Below, one piece after another: positions 1-8,578 of a stretch of 64,000 nt of DNA; position 1 is the stretch's first letter, and the number at the start of each line of letters is the position of its first letter. A program made the translations under genes and the position numbers. Below the pieces are notes generated by a model. That model worked only from the letters and a program-made list of their open reading frames with translations. It ran no database searches and was not told the origin of the DNA. This DNA is from Lachnospiraceae bacterium (GTDB taxonomy: Bacteria > Bacillota > Clostridia > Lachnospirales > Lachnospiraceae), in assembly GCA_017455435.1 (NCBI GenBank), contig JAFTAU010000057.1, positions 23,937-87,936 of the forward strand, given 5' to 3'.

Positions 1-609
1 ATGAATATCAAAAAAATCACCGGTATCGGCCTGCTTACGGCCGTTGTCATCGTGCTCCAGTTCCTCGGAGCCTTTATCCGTTTCGGTCCGTTTTCAATCA
101 GTCTCACACTCGTACCTATCATTATCGGCGCGGCGATTTACGGCGTGGCTGCCGGCGCGTGGCTCGGCTTCATCTTCGGTGTGGTTGTGCTGATTAATGA
201 CTCCGCGTTGTTTCTTGCGGTTTCGCCTTTCGGAACAGTCGTTACAGTTCTTCTGAAGGGCGTTCTGTGCGGCCTTGTCAGTGGCCTCGTCTACAGATTC
301 TTTTCACGGTGGACTATTCTTTGCCGCAACGAAAAAAAAGACAAGACCTCGTGGACGGTCAATTTCGGAGTGGTTCTCGCGGCAATAGTCTGCCCGGTGG
401 TCAACACCGGTATTTTCATTCTCGGCTGTCTTATCTGGTTTATGCCAACTATTACCGCCTGGGGCGCGGGGCTGGGCTTTGAAAGCGGCGTCAGATACCT
501 GTTTCTCGGTATGATAGGCACCAATTTCCTGATTGAACTCGGCATCAATTTTCTCCTCAGCGCCGTCATCGTAAAGATCATCAGATTTAAGACAAAAGAA
601 GTTATCTGA
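1..609 (+). CDS. ECF transporter S component (substrate-binding membrane subunit)
   Basis: A 202-residue, very hydrophobic protein with about five to six predicted membrane helices, short loops and a lysine-rich start. The size and the N-terminal pattern of small hydrophobic helices fit the S component of an energy-coupling factor vitamin transporter, which binds the vitamin in the membrane and uses a shared EcfA/A'/T module encoded elsewhere. The substrate cannot be read from the sequence; riboflavin, pantothenate and thiamin precursors are common for this group. The ATG is the first base of the window, so its ribosome binding site, and any longer start, lie outside. A hairpin with a T tract follows the stop codon, so this gene ends its transcription unit. 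No gene for the ATPase or T subunit is in the window. Confidence 0.75.
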   Translation: MNIKKITGIGLLTAVVIVLQFLGAFIRFGPFSISLTLVPIIIGAAIYGVAAGAWLGFIFGVVVLINDSALFLAVSPFGTVVTVLLKGVLCGLVSGLVYRFFSRWTILCRNEKKDKTSWTVNFGVVLAAIVCPVVNTGIFILGCLIWFMPTITAWGAGLGFESGVRYLFLGMIGTNFLIELGINFLLSAVIVKIIRFKTKEVI

Positions 610-642
610 AATAAAGCATAAATTATTCGTAATTTGTATAAT

Positions 643-671
643 CCGGCCGTGAAAAGCCGGGTTTTTCTTTT
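643..671 (+). terminator. Rho-independent terminator after the ECF S component gene
   Basis: A CCGGC stem (643-647) pairs with GCCGG (656-660) across an eight-base loop, followed by GTTTTTCTTTT. The stem is short but G/C only and the T tract is good. Confidence 0.55.
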
Positions 672-756
672 AAACAAACAGTTCGAAAACACATAATAAT
701 ATTAAGAACAAGCCTTTGTTTACTTGTTTAACAATACAGACAAAGAAAAACCGTTG

Positions 757-765
757 TGTTATACT
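757..765 (+). promoter_or_regulatory. Probable extended -10 promoter of the glutamate dehydrogenase gene
   Basis: TG-T-TATACT (TG at 757-758, -10 at 760-765) forms an extended -10 element. A weak -35 (CAGACA, 737-742) sits 17 bases upstream. It lies about 60 bases before the glutamate dehydrogenase start and downstream of the preceding terminator. Confidence 0.5.
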
Positions 766-823
766 TACGCCGTCGGAACAAATATCCGTGAACACAGTAA
801 ACTTTTTTCAGGAGGAAATCATT

Positions 824-2170
824 ATGTCGTATGCACAGGATGTCATAGCAAAAGTCAAAGCTCGTGACGCGCATGAACCCGAGTTCATCCAGACTGTGGA
901 AGAAGTCCTCACTTCTCTCCAGCCCATGCTCGACAAGCACCCCGAATATGAAAAAGCCGGACTGCTTGAGCGTCTTGTAGAGCCCGAGCGTGTTATCGAA
1001 TTCCGCGTTCCGTGGGTCGATGACGAGGGCAAGGTTCAGGTAAACCGCGGATACCGCGTACAGTTTAACAGCGCCATCGGACCGTACAAGGGCGGCCTCC
1101 GTTTCCAGCCTAACGTAACTCTTTCTACTATCAAGTTCCTTGGCTTTGAGCAGACCTTCAAAAACAGCCTTACCACGCTTCCTATGGGCGGCGGCAAGGG
1201 CGGTTCCGATTTCGACCCCGCCGGAAAGAGCGATGCCGAAGTCATGCGTTTCTGCCAGGCCTTTATGACAGAGCTTCAGCGCCACATCGGTCCCGATGTT
1301 GACGTTCCCGCCGGCGATATGGGCGTGGGCGCACGTGAGATCGGATACCTTTGGGGCCAGTACAAAAAAGTTCGCGGCGCTTATGAAAACGGCGTCATCA
1401 CCGGAAAGGGTCTCAGCTTCGGCGGTTCCCTTATTCGTCCGGAAGCCACCGGCTACGGCGCTGTCTACTATCTGGTAGAAGCTCTTAAGCACGAAAACGA
1501 CACCATCGAGGGCAAGACCATCGCCATCTCCGGTTTCGGTAACGTTTCATGGGGCGTTTGCAAAAAGGCTGCCCAGCTCGGCGCAAAGGTCGTCACCCTT
1601 TCGGGTCCTGACGGATACATCTACGATCCCGCCGGCGTTATCACCGAAGAAAAGATCGATTACATGCTTGAGATGCGTGCCAGCGGCCGCAACGTGGTCA
1701 AAGATTATGCCGACAAATTCGGCGTGGAGTTCTTCCCCGGCCAGAAGCCCTGGGGCGTAAAGGTCGACATCGCCATGCCTTGCGCATACCAGAACGAGCT
1801 CGGCATGAAGGAAATCCAGCAGGTCATCGACAACGGCACCAAGTACTACATCGAGGTTGCCAATATGCCTACCACCAATGAGGCTCTTGCTTATGTTATG
1901 AAGCAGCCCGGTATGGTCGTTGCTCCTTCAAAGGCTGTCAACGCTGGCGGCGTCGCAGTTTCCGGCCTTGAAATGAGCCAGAACTCCGAGCGCCTGTCCT
2001 GGTCAGCCGAGGAAGTCGACGAAAAACTCCACACCATCATGAAGAGTATTTACGACGCATCCGTCGCCGCCGCCGAAGAGGCCGGCCTCGGATACAACCT
2101 CGTAGCCGGCGCGAACCTCGCGGGCTTCAAGAAAGTAGCCGACGCCATGATGGCTCAGGGTATTGTCTAA
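824..2170 (+). CDS. gdhA: Glutamate dehydrogenase (hexameric type)
   Basis: Interconverts L-glutamate and 2-oxoglutarate plus ammonia, linking nitrogen assimilation to central metabolism. The 448-residue product has the family signature GGGKGGSDFDP with catalytic Lys125, the upstream substrate lysines (K89, K113) and a C-terminal Rossmann domain with GFGNVSWG near residue 236. From memory, long stretches of the cofactor domain and C-terminus match the NAD-specific enzyme of Clostridium symbiosum almost word for word, so NAD rather than NADP use is quite possible; the sequence alone does not settle this. The ATG at 824 is chosen because AGGAGG (810-815) is correctly spaced; an in-frame upstream ATG at 716 would start before the -10 element. 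The gene is monocistronic, with its own promoter and a strong terminator. Confidence 0.95.
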   Translation: MSYAQDVIAKVKARDAHEPEFIQTVEEVLTSLQPMLDKHPEYEKAGLLERLVEPERVIEFRVPWVDDEGKVQVNRGYRVQFNSAIGPYKGGLRFQPNVTLSTIKFLGFEQTFKNSLTTLPMGGGKGGSDFDPAGKSDAEVMRFCQAFMTELQRHIGPDVDVPAGDMGVGAREIGYLWGQYKKVRGAYENGVITGKGLSFGGSLIRPEATGYGAVYYLVEALKHENDTIEGKTIAISGFGNVSWGVCKKAAQLGAKVVTLSGPDGYIYDPAGVITEEKIDYMLEMRASGRNVVKDYADKFGVEFFPGQKPWGVKVDIAMPCAYQNELGMKEIQQVIDNGTKYYIEVANMPTTNEALAYVMKQPGMVVAPSKAVNAGGVAVSGLEMSQNSERLSWSAEEVDEKLHTIMKSIYDASVAAAEEAGLGYNLVAGANLAGFKKVADAMMAQGIV

Positions 2171-2189
2171 ACATTTTCGGTAATTATCG

Positions 2190-2214
2190 GGGACCCTGCT
2201 CAGGGTCCCTTTTT
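2190..2214 (+). terminator. Rho-independent terminator after gdhA
   Basis: GGGACCCT pairs perfectly with AGGGTCCC around a GCTC tetraloop and runs into five T residues. Confidence 0.9.
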
Positions 2215-2227
2215 CATCGCCCGGAAT

Positions 2228-2256
2228 TTGATATTTCCATAAAAATATGATATAAA
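2228..2256 (+). promoter_or_regulatory. Sigma-A type promoter for murI
   Basis: TTGATA (2228-2233), a 17-base spacer and TATAAA (2251-2256), placed between the gdhA terminator and murI. A small GC hairpin (CGGCC-GGGT-GGCCG, 2301-2314) lies in the leader just before the start codon. Confidence 0.7.
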
Positions 2257-2323
2257 TAGTTGATTATTATTGACCTGTTATTATTTCTTATGAAAGGAAA
2301 CGGCCGGGTGGCCGGTGAGAGAC

Positions 2324-3142
2324 ATGGCAGACAACAGACCTATCGGAGTTTTTGACAGCGGAGTCGGCGGACTTACGGTTTTCCGTGAGATTATGAACAA
2401 AATGCCCGATGAAAAAGTCGTTTATTTCGGTGATACCGCAAGAGTTCCCTACGGAGACAGAGATCCCATGCAGGTCGTGGATTTTTCCAGACAAATCGTC
2501 AGATTTCTGCGCACCCGTGACGTAAAAGCCGTTGTTATCGCGTGCAATACCGCCACGGCGCCCTCTCTTCCTTATCTTCGCGCCGAAAACGACATTCCGG
2601 TCATAGGAGTCATCCGTCCCGGAGCAAAGGGAGCCGTCACGGCCTCGCGCAGCGGAAAGATAGGCATTATCGCCACCGCCGGTACCATAAAGAGCGGTCA
2701 ATATCCAAAAGAAATACACGAAATGTCGCCCGAAGCCGAGGTCTTCGGAAAAGCCTGCCCTAAATTCGTTCCCCTCATTGAAGCCGGAAAGCTCCATGGC
2801 CCGGAGACCGGGGAGGTCGTTCACGAATACATTGAGGAGCTCAAAGAAAACGGCATCGACGCTCTTGTTATGGGCTGTACTCATTATCCGCTGCTTTATG
2901 ACCTCCTTCACGAAGAATGCGGCGACGGCATTACTCTCGTAAATCCCGCTGAAGAAACCGTAAAAGAACTGAGAGAGGTTCTTGCGGAGCGCGGAGAGCT
3001 TGCGGAACCGTCCGCGGACGGCCGTTTGCCGGAGCATGAATACTATTGCAGCGGTGATCCCGCCTCGTTCAAGGCTTTTGCCGCGAAGGTTCTCCCGCAG
3101 GAGGTTTCCGAAGTCGGCGTTATCGACATAGAAAAATACTGA
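2324..3142 (+). CDS. murI: Glutamate racemase
   Basis: Cytoplasmic, cofactor-independent enzyme that supplies D-glutamate for peptidoglycan. The 272-residue product shows the N-terminal FDSGVGGL motif and the two catalytic cysteines, Cys74 in ACNTAT and Cys185 in MGCTHYP. These are the diagnostic residues of the Asp/Glu racemase family, and the length is normal. ATG 2324 is preferred, with GGTGAG just upstream; a GTG at 2315 in the same frame is the alternative and would add three residues. The next gene encodes a D,D-carboxypeptidase 29 bases downstream with no terminator between them, so the two probably form a cell-wall transcription unit. Confidence 0.95.
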   Translation: MADNRPIGVFDSGVGGLTVFREIMNKMPDEKVVYFGDTARVPYGDRDPMQVVDFSRQIVRFLRTRDVKAVVIACNTATAPSLPYLRAENDIPVIGVIRPGAKGAVTASRSGKIGIIATAGTIKSGQYPKEIHEMSPEAEVFGKACPKFVPLIEAGKLHGPETGEVVHEYIEELKENGIDALVMGCTHYPLLYDLLHEECGDGITLVNPAEETVKELREVLAERGELAEPSADGRLPEHEYYCSGDPASFKAFAAKVLPQEVSEVGVIDIEKY

Positions 3143-3171
3143 TCGCGGCAATGCCGTCATGAGGTTTGTTT

Positions 3172-4596
3172 TTGAAGAGCTTTTTTAAGGTTGTTCTGAT
3201 ATTTACGGCAATATGCCTGCTGACCGTTCCCGCCGGGAACGTTTTTGCCGTTGGCGGCGACAGATCGTTGACCCTGACTGACGCGCGCTCAATCAGCGGC
3301 TGGCCCTCCGCTCCGGAGATCAGTTCACGCAGCGCCTTTGTTATAGAACTTAAATCCGGCGAAATCCTGTATTCCAAAAATGAAGACGAAGACCGTTACC
3401 CCGCCAGCATCACAAAGGTGATGACGGCGCTTCTCGTATTGGAGAATTGCAGTCTCGACGAGGAAGTGACTTTTTCAAAGGCGGCCGTCACCGATATCGA
3501 GGACGGCGGACATGACTGGCGATTCAAGGAAGGAGAGGTTCTGACCGTCGAGCAATGCCTTTACGCGCTCATGCTTAATTCTGTCAATGAATGCGCTTAC
3601 GCGCTGGCGGAGCACGTCGCGGGGTCGGTGGCGGCGTTCGCCGATATGATGAATGAAAAGGCCTCCGCGCTCGGCTGCACCAATACACATTTTGCCAATC
3701 CTCACGGTCTGAACGATTCGAACCACATCACTACCGCTCACGATATGGCTCTTATTTTCTGGGCGGCGCTTCAAAATGAAAAATTCTACGAAATAGACTC
3801 TACTATATCCTATAAGATTCCGGGAACGGAGCTGTGCCCGGAGGGTTATTCCCTGCAGATGCATCACAAGATGATGATAAAGGGCAGCGGCTATTACAAC
3901 GAAAACGTAAAGGCCGGAAAAACGGGGTACACCTCAATTGCAAAGCACACACTGGTTACATACGCCGAGCGTGACGGAAAAGAGCTCGTGGCCGTCGTCA
4001 TGAAAGAGCCGACCGGCGGCGGAGTCATCTATGAAGATACGCGAAAACTCCTCAATTACGGCTTTGACAAGTTTACCCTGACGGACCTCAGCGCCGTGTC
4101 AAAGGCCATTTTATACGGAATAAACGGCTCTGCGCCATTGCCGGTTTCCTCTCAGGACAAGATTTATGCCTATCTGCCGGAGTCTTACACAAATGTTTCC
4201 GCTGGGCTTGAGCCCGCGGCCGGCGGCGCTCAGGGAGCCATCGCGATAAAAAGCGGAGAAACAGTGCTGTTTACGCGGCCTCTGCGGATTAACGGCGAAG
4301 CGCTAAGCGTCGAAAAGCCCTCCGATCCGGAAGAAACAAACGCCTACTCATCCGAAACAGCGGCGAACGAGTCTTCCGCTGAGGAAAGCAGCCCCCTCAA
4401 AATCATCTTCAAAGTAATACTAATTACAATAATTGCTTTAATAACGCTTGTAATTCTTTATTGGATTGTGGTACAATTCATAAAGCGCAGGCGCATGCGT
4501 CTTCGCAGAAAACAAATAAAAAGAAAGACCGAAATTCAGCGTATCAGACGGCTGCGCGAGCAGCAAAGAAAAGACGCTGACGATTTTGGTATCTGA
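3172..4596 (+). CDS. D-alanyl-D-alanine carboxypeptidase (DacF/PBP5-like)
   Basis: Trims the terminal D-Ala from peptidoglycan stem peptides outside the membrane. The 474-residue product starts with a signal peptide (about residues 1-26, ending in VFA) and has the three penicillin-binding motifs of peptidase family S11: SITK (79-82), SVN (137-139) and KTG (250-252). Unlike the usual amphipathic-helix anchor of PBP5, this protein ends with an acidic/Ser-rich linker, a transmembrane helix around residues 405-428 and a long Arg/Lys-rich cytoplasmic tail. The start is a TTG at 3172, with TGAGG seven bases upstream; a TTG at 3166 is possible. It lies 35 bases before the capsule operon and may be co-transcribed with it. 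Confidence 0.93.
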   Translation: MKSFFKVVLIFTAICLLTVPAGNVFAVGGDRSLTLTDARSISGWPSAPEISSRSAFVIELKSGEILYSKNEDEDRYPASITKVMTALLVLENCSLDEEVTFSKAAVTDIEDGGHDWRFKEGEVLTVEQCLYALMLNSVNECAYALAEHVAGSVAAFADMMNEKASALGCTNTHFANPHGLNDSNHITTAHDMALIFWAALQNEKFYEIDSTISYKIPGTELCPEGYSLQMHHKMMIKGSGYYNENVKAGKTGYTSIAKHTLVTYAERDGKELVAVVMKEPTGGGVIYEDTRKLLNYGFDKFTLTDLSAVSKAILYGINGSAPLPVSSQDKIYAYLPESYTNVSAGLEPAAGGAQGAIAIKSGETVLFTRPLRINGEALSVEKPSDPEETNAYSSETAANESSAEESSPLKIIFKVILITIIALITLVILYWIVVQFIKRRRMRLRRKQIKRKTEIQRIRRLREQQRKDADDFGI

Positions 4597-4630
4597 TTTT
4601 TTAAATAACAGTCACTAAGGAGAAAAGGAA

Positions 4631-5452
4631 ATGCTCAAAAAGAATGCGGACAATTCATACGAGATAGACCTTATTGCCCTGTTTAAGGCATTATGGAAAA
4701 GAGTATGGATTATCATCGTCTGTGCCTTCATTGTGGGAGCCGCGTTTTTTGCCTACGCGAAGCTCAGGATTGTTCCCAGATACAGCTCCAGCACAATGCT
4801 TTATGTCAACAACGGAGGCACCATTGACATAAAGTCCTACAAGATCAGCGCCGCTGACCTCAGCACGGCTCAGAGTCTTGTCAGCACCTACATTGTCATT
4901 CTTTATTCCCGCTCCTGCCTGAATCAGGTCATCGCAGAGGCCGGACTTGATTATTCCTACGGGCAGTTGGGCTCTATGATTAGCGCGTCCGCTGTGGATG
5001 AAACGGAGATTTTCCAGATTACCGTAACATCCACGAATCCCGACGAAGCCGCGCTGATTGCCAATACCATCGCTGAAGTTCTTCCCGAAAAAATCAGCGA
5101 CATCGTTGACGGCAGCAGCGTGCGCGTGGTTGACTATGCTGTTGTCAGCCGCGGACGCATCTCGCCTAACTACTCCAGATATGCAATCCTGGGAGCTGTT
5201 ATCGGCGCGGTAGTCTCAGCAATCATCATAATCATCTTCCAGCTTCTTGACGATATTATTCACAGTGATGAATACATCACCGAGACTTATCCCGACATTC
5301 CTCTCCTTGCGACCATACCCGATCTGACGCGCCACAACAGGAGCGCTTATAGTTATGGCAACAAAAACAAGATAGCGAGAGGCTACGAAGACGCGTACCG
5401 GAGCGCCGTGGCGGATGACAAGTTTTCTAAAAACAACGGAGGAGCGAAGTAA
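4631..5452 (+). CDS. Wzz/CpsC-like polysaccharide chain-length and tyrosine kinase adaptor
   Basis: A 273-residue membrane protein with the Wzz/CapA layout: a short cytoplasmic start, a transmembrane helix at about residues 23-43, an extracellular region, a second helix at about 180-205 and a C-terminal cytoplasmic segment. In Gram-positive capsule systems this protein activates the BY-kinase and controls polymer length. The kinase follows directly; the stop and the next ATG share one base (TAATG), indicating translational coupling. AAGGAGAAAAGGA precedes the start. This gene begins the cell-surface polysaccharide block. Confidence 0.88.
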   Translation: MLKKNADNSYEIDLIALFKALWKRVWIIIVCAFIVGAAFFAYAKLRIVPRYSSSTMLYVNNGGTIDIKSYKISAADLSTAQSLVSTYIVILYSRSCLNQVIAEAGLDYSYGQLGSMISASAVDETEIFQITVTSTNPDEAALIANTIAEVLPEKISDIVDGSSVRVVDYAVVSRGRISPNYSRYAILGAVIGAVVSAIIIIIFQLLDDIIHSDEYITETYPDIPLLATIPDLTRHNRSAYSYGNKNKIARGYEDAYRSAVADDKFSKNNGGAK

Positions 5453-6294
5453 TGGCCAGAATTGATAAAAGTCTTAACAACAGCATCGAACAGCGCAAGC
5501 TTGTCTGCGAGAATCTGAGCTTTGCGGCGTCCGAAGCCTACAAGCTTCTTCGTGCCAATCTCACCTTTGCTCTCGCGGACAAAAACAGAACACCCGTTGT
5601 CGGTATTACCAGCGCCACCAGAGGCGAAGCAAAGACCACGACAGCCATTAACCTTGCGTATACGGTTGCCGAAACAGGTAAAAAGGTTCTCTTGATTGAC
5701 GGCGATATGCGTCTGCCCAACGTCGCGAGGGTTCTTCAAATGGAAAAGAGCCCCGGTCTTTCAAACGTTATCGCGGGACTGAATAGTATTAATGAAGCGA
5801 TCCGTGAGACGGAAGCCCAAAACAAATGGTACGTTCTCCCTGCCGGAGACGTTCCTCCGAACCCTTCCGAGCTTCTCAACTCCGAAGGCTTCATTAATTT
5901 CATCGCTACTGTCCGCGCGGATTACGATTACATTATTTTCGACCTTCCGCCCGTGGGTATCGTTTCGGACGCTCTCGTTGCGGCGCAGACCATCGACGGA
6001 CTTATCGTTGTCACCAGACAGGACTACAGCAGCCGCAAGGGTCTCGACCAGTGCATTACGCAGCTCACCCCTCTAAAGGAAAAGGTTCTGGGCATCGTAA
6101 TGACAGACGCTACAAAGAACGACAAGGGTCGTTACTACGGAAAGAACAAATACAGATCATACTCAAAATATTATGAATCCGGTTACGGTTACGGCTATGG
6201 CTATTACGGCAAGTCAAAGAGCCGCGGCAAAAAGCGTAAAGGCGAAACCAAGACCGAAACAAAGGTCGAAATCAAGACCGAGGCGGAGAAATAA
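5452..6294 (+). CDS. BY-type protein-tyrosine kinase (CpsD/CapB-like)
   Basis: Cytoplasmic autophosphorylating tyrosine kinase that, with the preceding adaptor, regulates capsule or exopolysaccharide synthesis. The 280-residue product has the BY-kinase P-loop (residues 52-63, with RGEAKTT in place of the more common GEGKST), Walker A' LLIDGDMR (80-87) and Walker B IIFDLPP (161-167). The C-terminal tail contains a dense tyrosine cluster (about residues 223-252, many Y-G-Y repeats), the expected autophosphorylation region, followed by a Lys/Glu-rich end. It sits between the adaptor and the cognate phosphatase, the pneumococcal cpsBCD gene set in a different order. Confidence 0.92.
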   Translation: MARIDKSLNNSIEQRKLVCENLSFAASEAYKLLRANLTFALADKNRTPVVGITSATRGEAKTTTAINLAYTVAETGKKVLLIDGDMRLPNVARVLQMEKSPGLSNVIAGLNSINEAIRETEAQNKWYVLPAGDVPPNPSELLNSEGFINFIATVRADYDYIIFDLPPVGIVSDALVAAQTIDGLIVVTRQDYSSRKGLDQCITQLTPLKEKVLGIVMTDATKNDKGRYYGKNKYRSYSKYYESGYGYGYGYYGKSKSRGKKRKGETKTETKVEIKTEAEK

Positions 6295-6343
6295 TAACGG
6301 CGTATTTCAGCCGCTGTTCGCCGGATAAAAAAGTTCATCGACA

Positions 6344-7036
6344 ATGCTTGATATACACACACATATACTTCCGGAAATTGACGATGGAAGCAGCTCTGTG
6401 GAGCAGAGCATAGAAATGATCAGTATGCTCGTAGAGCAGGGGGTTGACAAAATAGTATTCACCCCGCACTTCTACGCCGAAATGGAAGCTCCGGAGCAGT
6501 TTCTGGAGCGCAGGCACGAGGCATACCAAAAGCTTCTGCCTTATTTAAAAGAGCAGTTTCCGGATATCCGCTTCAGGCTCGGCACAGAAATATGCTACTA
6601 TATCGGCGTTTCCGTAATGGAAGACAAAAAACGCCTCTGTATAGAGGGAACGCCGCTTTTCCTTCTGGAATTGCCTATGTGCAAATGGGAGCGCAGTGTC
6701 ATCACAGAGGTAAAGGAGCTGGTTCGTTCCGAACAGGTCATCGTAACGCTGGCGCATATTGACAGGTACTTTGATTTCAACCCGCTAAGCGTTTTTGAAG
6801 AGCTTGCCCGCATGGGCGTTCTGATGCAGCTGAATGCCGATTTCGCCCTCGAAAAACGGCATCGCAGGTTCATAAAAAAGCTCGCAAAAAAAGGCCTTCT
6901 TCACTTTATCGGAACCGATGCTCACAATACCGGGGCGCGATGTCCCAGATACGAAGACGCCATGCGAAATCTCTGGCCGCTGCGGGATTACGTGTTTGGG
7001 AACCTAAGCGTCTATGAAGAACAGTTTTTTAATTAA
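6344..7036 (+). CDS. PHP-family protein-tyrosine phosphatase (CpsB/CapC-like)
   Basis: Manganese-dependent phosphatase expected to dephosphorylate the neighbouring BY-kinase. The 230-residue product carries PHP-domain metal ligands: DIHTHILPEIDDG at the N-terminus, HID in the middle and GTDAHN near the C-terminus. The size matches CpsB. The upstream gap of 49 bases has only a weak ribosome binding site. The 3' end overlaps the next gene by 23 bases in another frame, suggesting coupled translation. Confidence 0.9.
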   Translation: MLDIHTHILPEIDDGSSSVEQSIEMISMLVEQGVDKIVFTPHFYAEMEAPEQFLERRHEAYQKLLPYLKEQFPDIRFRLGTEICYYIGVSVMEDKKRLCIEGTPLFLLELPMCKWERSVITEVKELVRSEQVIVTLAHIDRYFDFNPLSVFEELARMGVLMQLNADFALEKRHRRFIKKLAKKGLLHFIGTDAHNTGARCPRYEDAMRNLWPLRDYVFGNLSVYEEQFFN

Positions 7037-7790
7037 AGCAATTACAGTTCTTAGTATTGCAATTCTAATCGTTTGTATTATAATATTGTTTTTGCGAAAG
7101 GACGATGAGACCACTCCGGGCTACGTAGAAACGGTACTTTACCCTTCTACCGCGGAGACCTCCACGGAGGCCGCCAGCGAGTCGGAATCCGAAGCGCCCT
7201 ACGTAAGCCCCATTAACTGGGAAGAACTTTGGCAAAAGAATACGGACATTTACGCGTGGCTTTTTATCCCCGGAACCGAGATCAGTTATCCCGTTCTGCA
7301 GAGCGATACTGACGACACCTTTTATCTGACTCACGATTCCGAAAAAAAAGAGTACAAGGGCGGCTCCATTATGTCCGAGAAGGCTCACAATACCAGGTCT
7401 TTCGAGGATCCGGTGACTATCCTTTACGGTCACAAGATGCGTTCGGGCGCCATGCTCGGAACGCTCCAGCCCACATACTCTGACCCGCAGAGTTTCAAGG
7501 AGCATCACGAGATTATTATTTACCTTCCCGACAGAGAGCTCCATTACACGGTCTGGGTCACCACTCCGTACTCAAACAGCCACATAATGTTCGCGTATGA
7601 TGATTTTGAAACTGTATTCAAAGTCCAGCAATTTATTAACGAAGTATCAAGTATACGCTCCATTGAGGGGCAGATAGACGAGACACTTGCGGTGGACAAA
7701 ACCGATAAGTTTCTGGTGCTCAGCACCTGTCTTATGGGAAAAGTCAAAAGCCGCTATCTCGTCATAGCACGGCTTAATGCCGTAGATTGA
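7014..7790 (+). CDS. srtB: Class B sortase
   Basis: Membrane-bound transpeptidase that cleaves a sorting signal and attaches the protein to peptidoglycan. The 258-residue product has an N-terminal membrane anchor (about residues 5-27), a Ser/Glu-rich stalk and the sortase catalytic residues His140 (in LYGHKM), Cys239 (in LSTC) and Arg247 (in KSRYLV). The extended N-terminal region and spacing fit class B. Its start lies inside the end of the phosphatase gene. The only sorting-signal protein seen in the window is encoded 11 bases downstream, so this looks like a dedicated enzyme-substrate pair within the polysaccharide operon. Confidence 0.92.
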   Translation: MKNSFLIKAITVLSIAILIVCIIILFLRKDDETTPGYVETVLYPSTAETSTEAASESESEAPYVSPINWEELWQKNTDIYAWLFIPGTEISYPVLQSDTDDTFYLTHDSEKKEYKGGSIMSEKAHNTRSFEDPVTILYGHKMRSGAMLGTLQPTYSDPQSFKEHHEIIIYLPDRELHYTVWVTTPYSNSHIMFAYDDFETVFKVQQFINEVSSIRSIEGQIDETLAVDKTDKFLVLSTCLMGKVKSRYLVIARLNAVD

Positions 7791-7801
7791 GAGGTAAGGA
7801 T

Positions 7802-8578
7802 ATGAAAAAGAAATTGGCAGTAGTACTTGCAGCTGTGCTCGTACTCGTAATGGCGCTTCCCGCCTACGCTGCGAAGTACACCCCCAGCGTAGAGCAGAAC
7901 GGTGCTCCTTCTGTAGTTCAGCAGCAGAACAGCTCAGGAACATATGTTGACTTCCTGGCTTATGACGATGAAGGTCACGAGCTTCCTCCTGCAGACGTTG
8001 ATGACCTCATTCTTGTTATCACCCCCATCGGACAGAAGGACAGCGCTCCGAACCAGCAGATCAAGGACATCCTTGCATGGGCAAAGAGCGATATCGACAA
8101 TGCCGCCGATCTGACCAAGCTTGTTTCCGGTCTTCAGGCAAAGCTTGACGATCTTGCAAAGACTGACTCCAAACTCGAGGGAGCAAAGGCCAAAGATCTC
8201 GTTGTCTGCGACCTGTTCGATGTTGCCCTGGTTCGCAAGAGCGACAATTCCTACGTCTCTTTTGCTGACGCCGGCATCAGCTCACTCAAGATAAAGCTTG
8301 ACTGCTCCGGACTTAACATCGCCCTTATGGCTGCCAACGCCGGTGGCTGGACGATTCTTGACGGAACCGAGCTCTCCTCGGACGGCACTATGACCATTAC
8401 TCTCAGTGACCTTGGCGCCGTTGCATTCGTAAGGGTTGGAGCTGCCGATAGCGGCGGAAAGACTTCTCCTCAGACCGGTTATGCTGCTGACAACGGAATC
8501 CTTGTTTCCGTAGCGCTTGTAGCTGCCCTTGTCGGAGTTGTTGGAGCATGCACACTTGCTGACAAAAAGAGAGCATAA
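7802..8578 (+). CDS. Secreted protein with SPQTG sorting signal, probable sortase B substrate
   Basis: 258 residues. A signal peptide (about 1-24, ending in AYAA) is followed by a Gln/Ser-rich segment and a globular middle region of unknown fold. The protein ends in a classic cell-wall sorting signal: SPQTG at 222-226, a hydrophobic helix, and a KKRA tail. (S/P)PXTG is the known recognition motif of Clostridioides difficile sortase B, which fits the adjacent class B enzyme. The ATG at 7802 follows GAGGTAAGGA; a longer TTG start at 7787 would put charged residues before the signal peptide. The stop codon shares a base with the next ATG. Its function at the wall is unknown; one idea is a link between wall and polysaccharide. 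Confidence 0.88.
   Translation: MKKKLAVVLAAVLVLVMALPAYAAKYTPSVEQNGAPSVVQQQNSSGTYVDFLAYDDEGHELPPADVDDLILVITPIGQKDSAPNQQIKDILAWAKSDIDNAADLTKLVSGLQAKLDDLAKTDSKLEGAKAKDLVVCDLFDVALVRKSDNSYVSFADAGISSLKIKLDCSGLNIALMAANAGGWTILDGTELSSDGTMTITLSDLGAVAFVRVGAADSGGKTSPQTGYAADNGILVSVALVAALVGVVGACTLADKKRA

Noticed and set aside
716..823. In-frame upstream ATG extending glutamate dehydrogenase by 36 codons
   Set aside because: It lies before the extended -10 promoter, has no ribosome binding site, and the extra residues do not match the family; AGGAGG sits correctly before 824.
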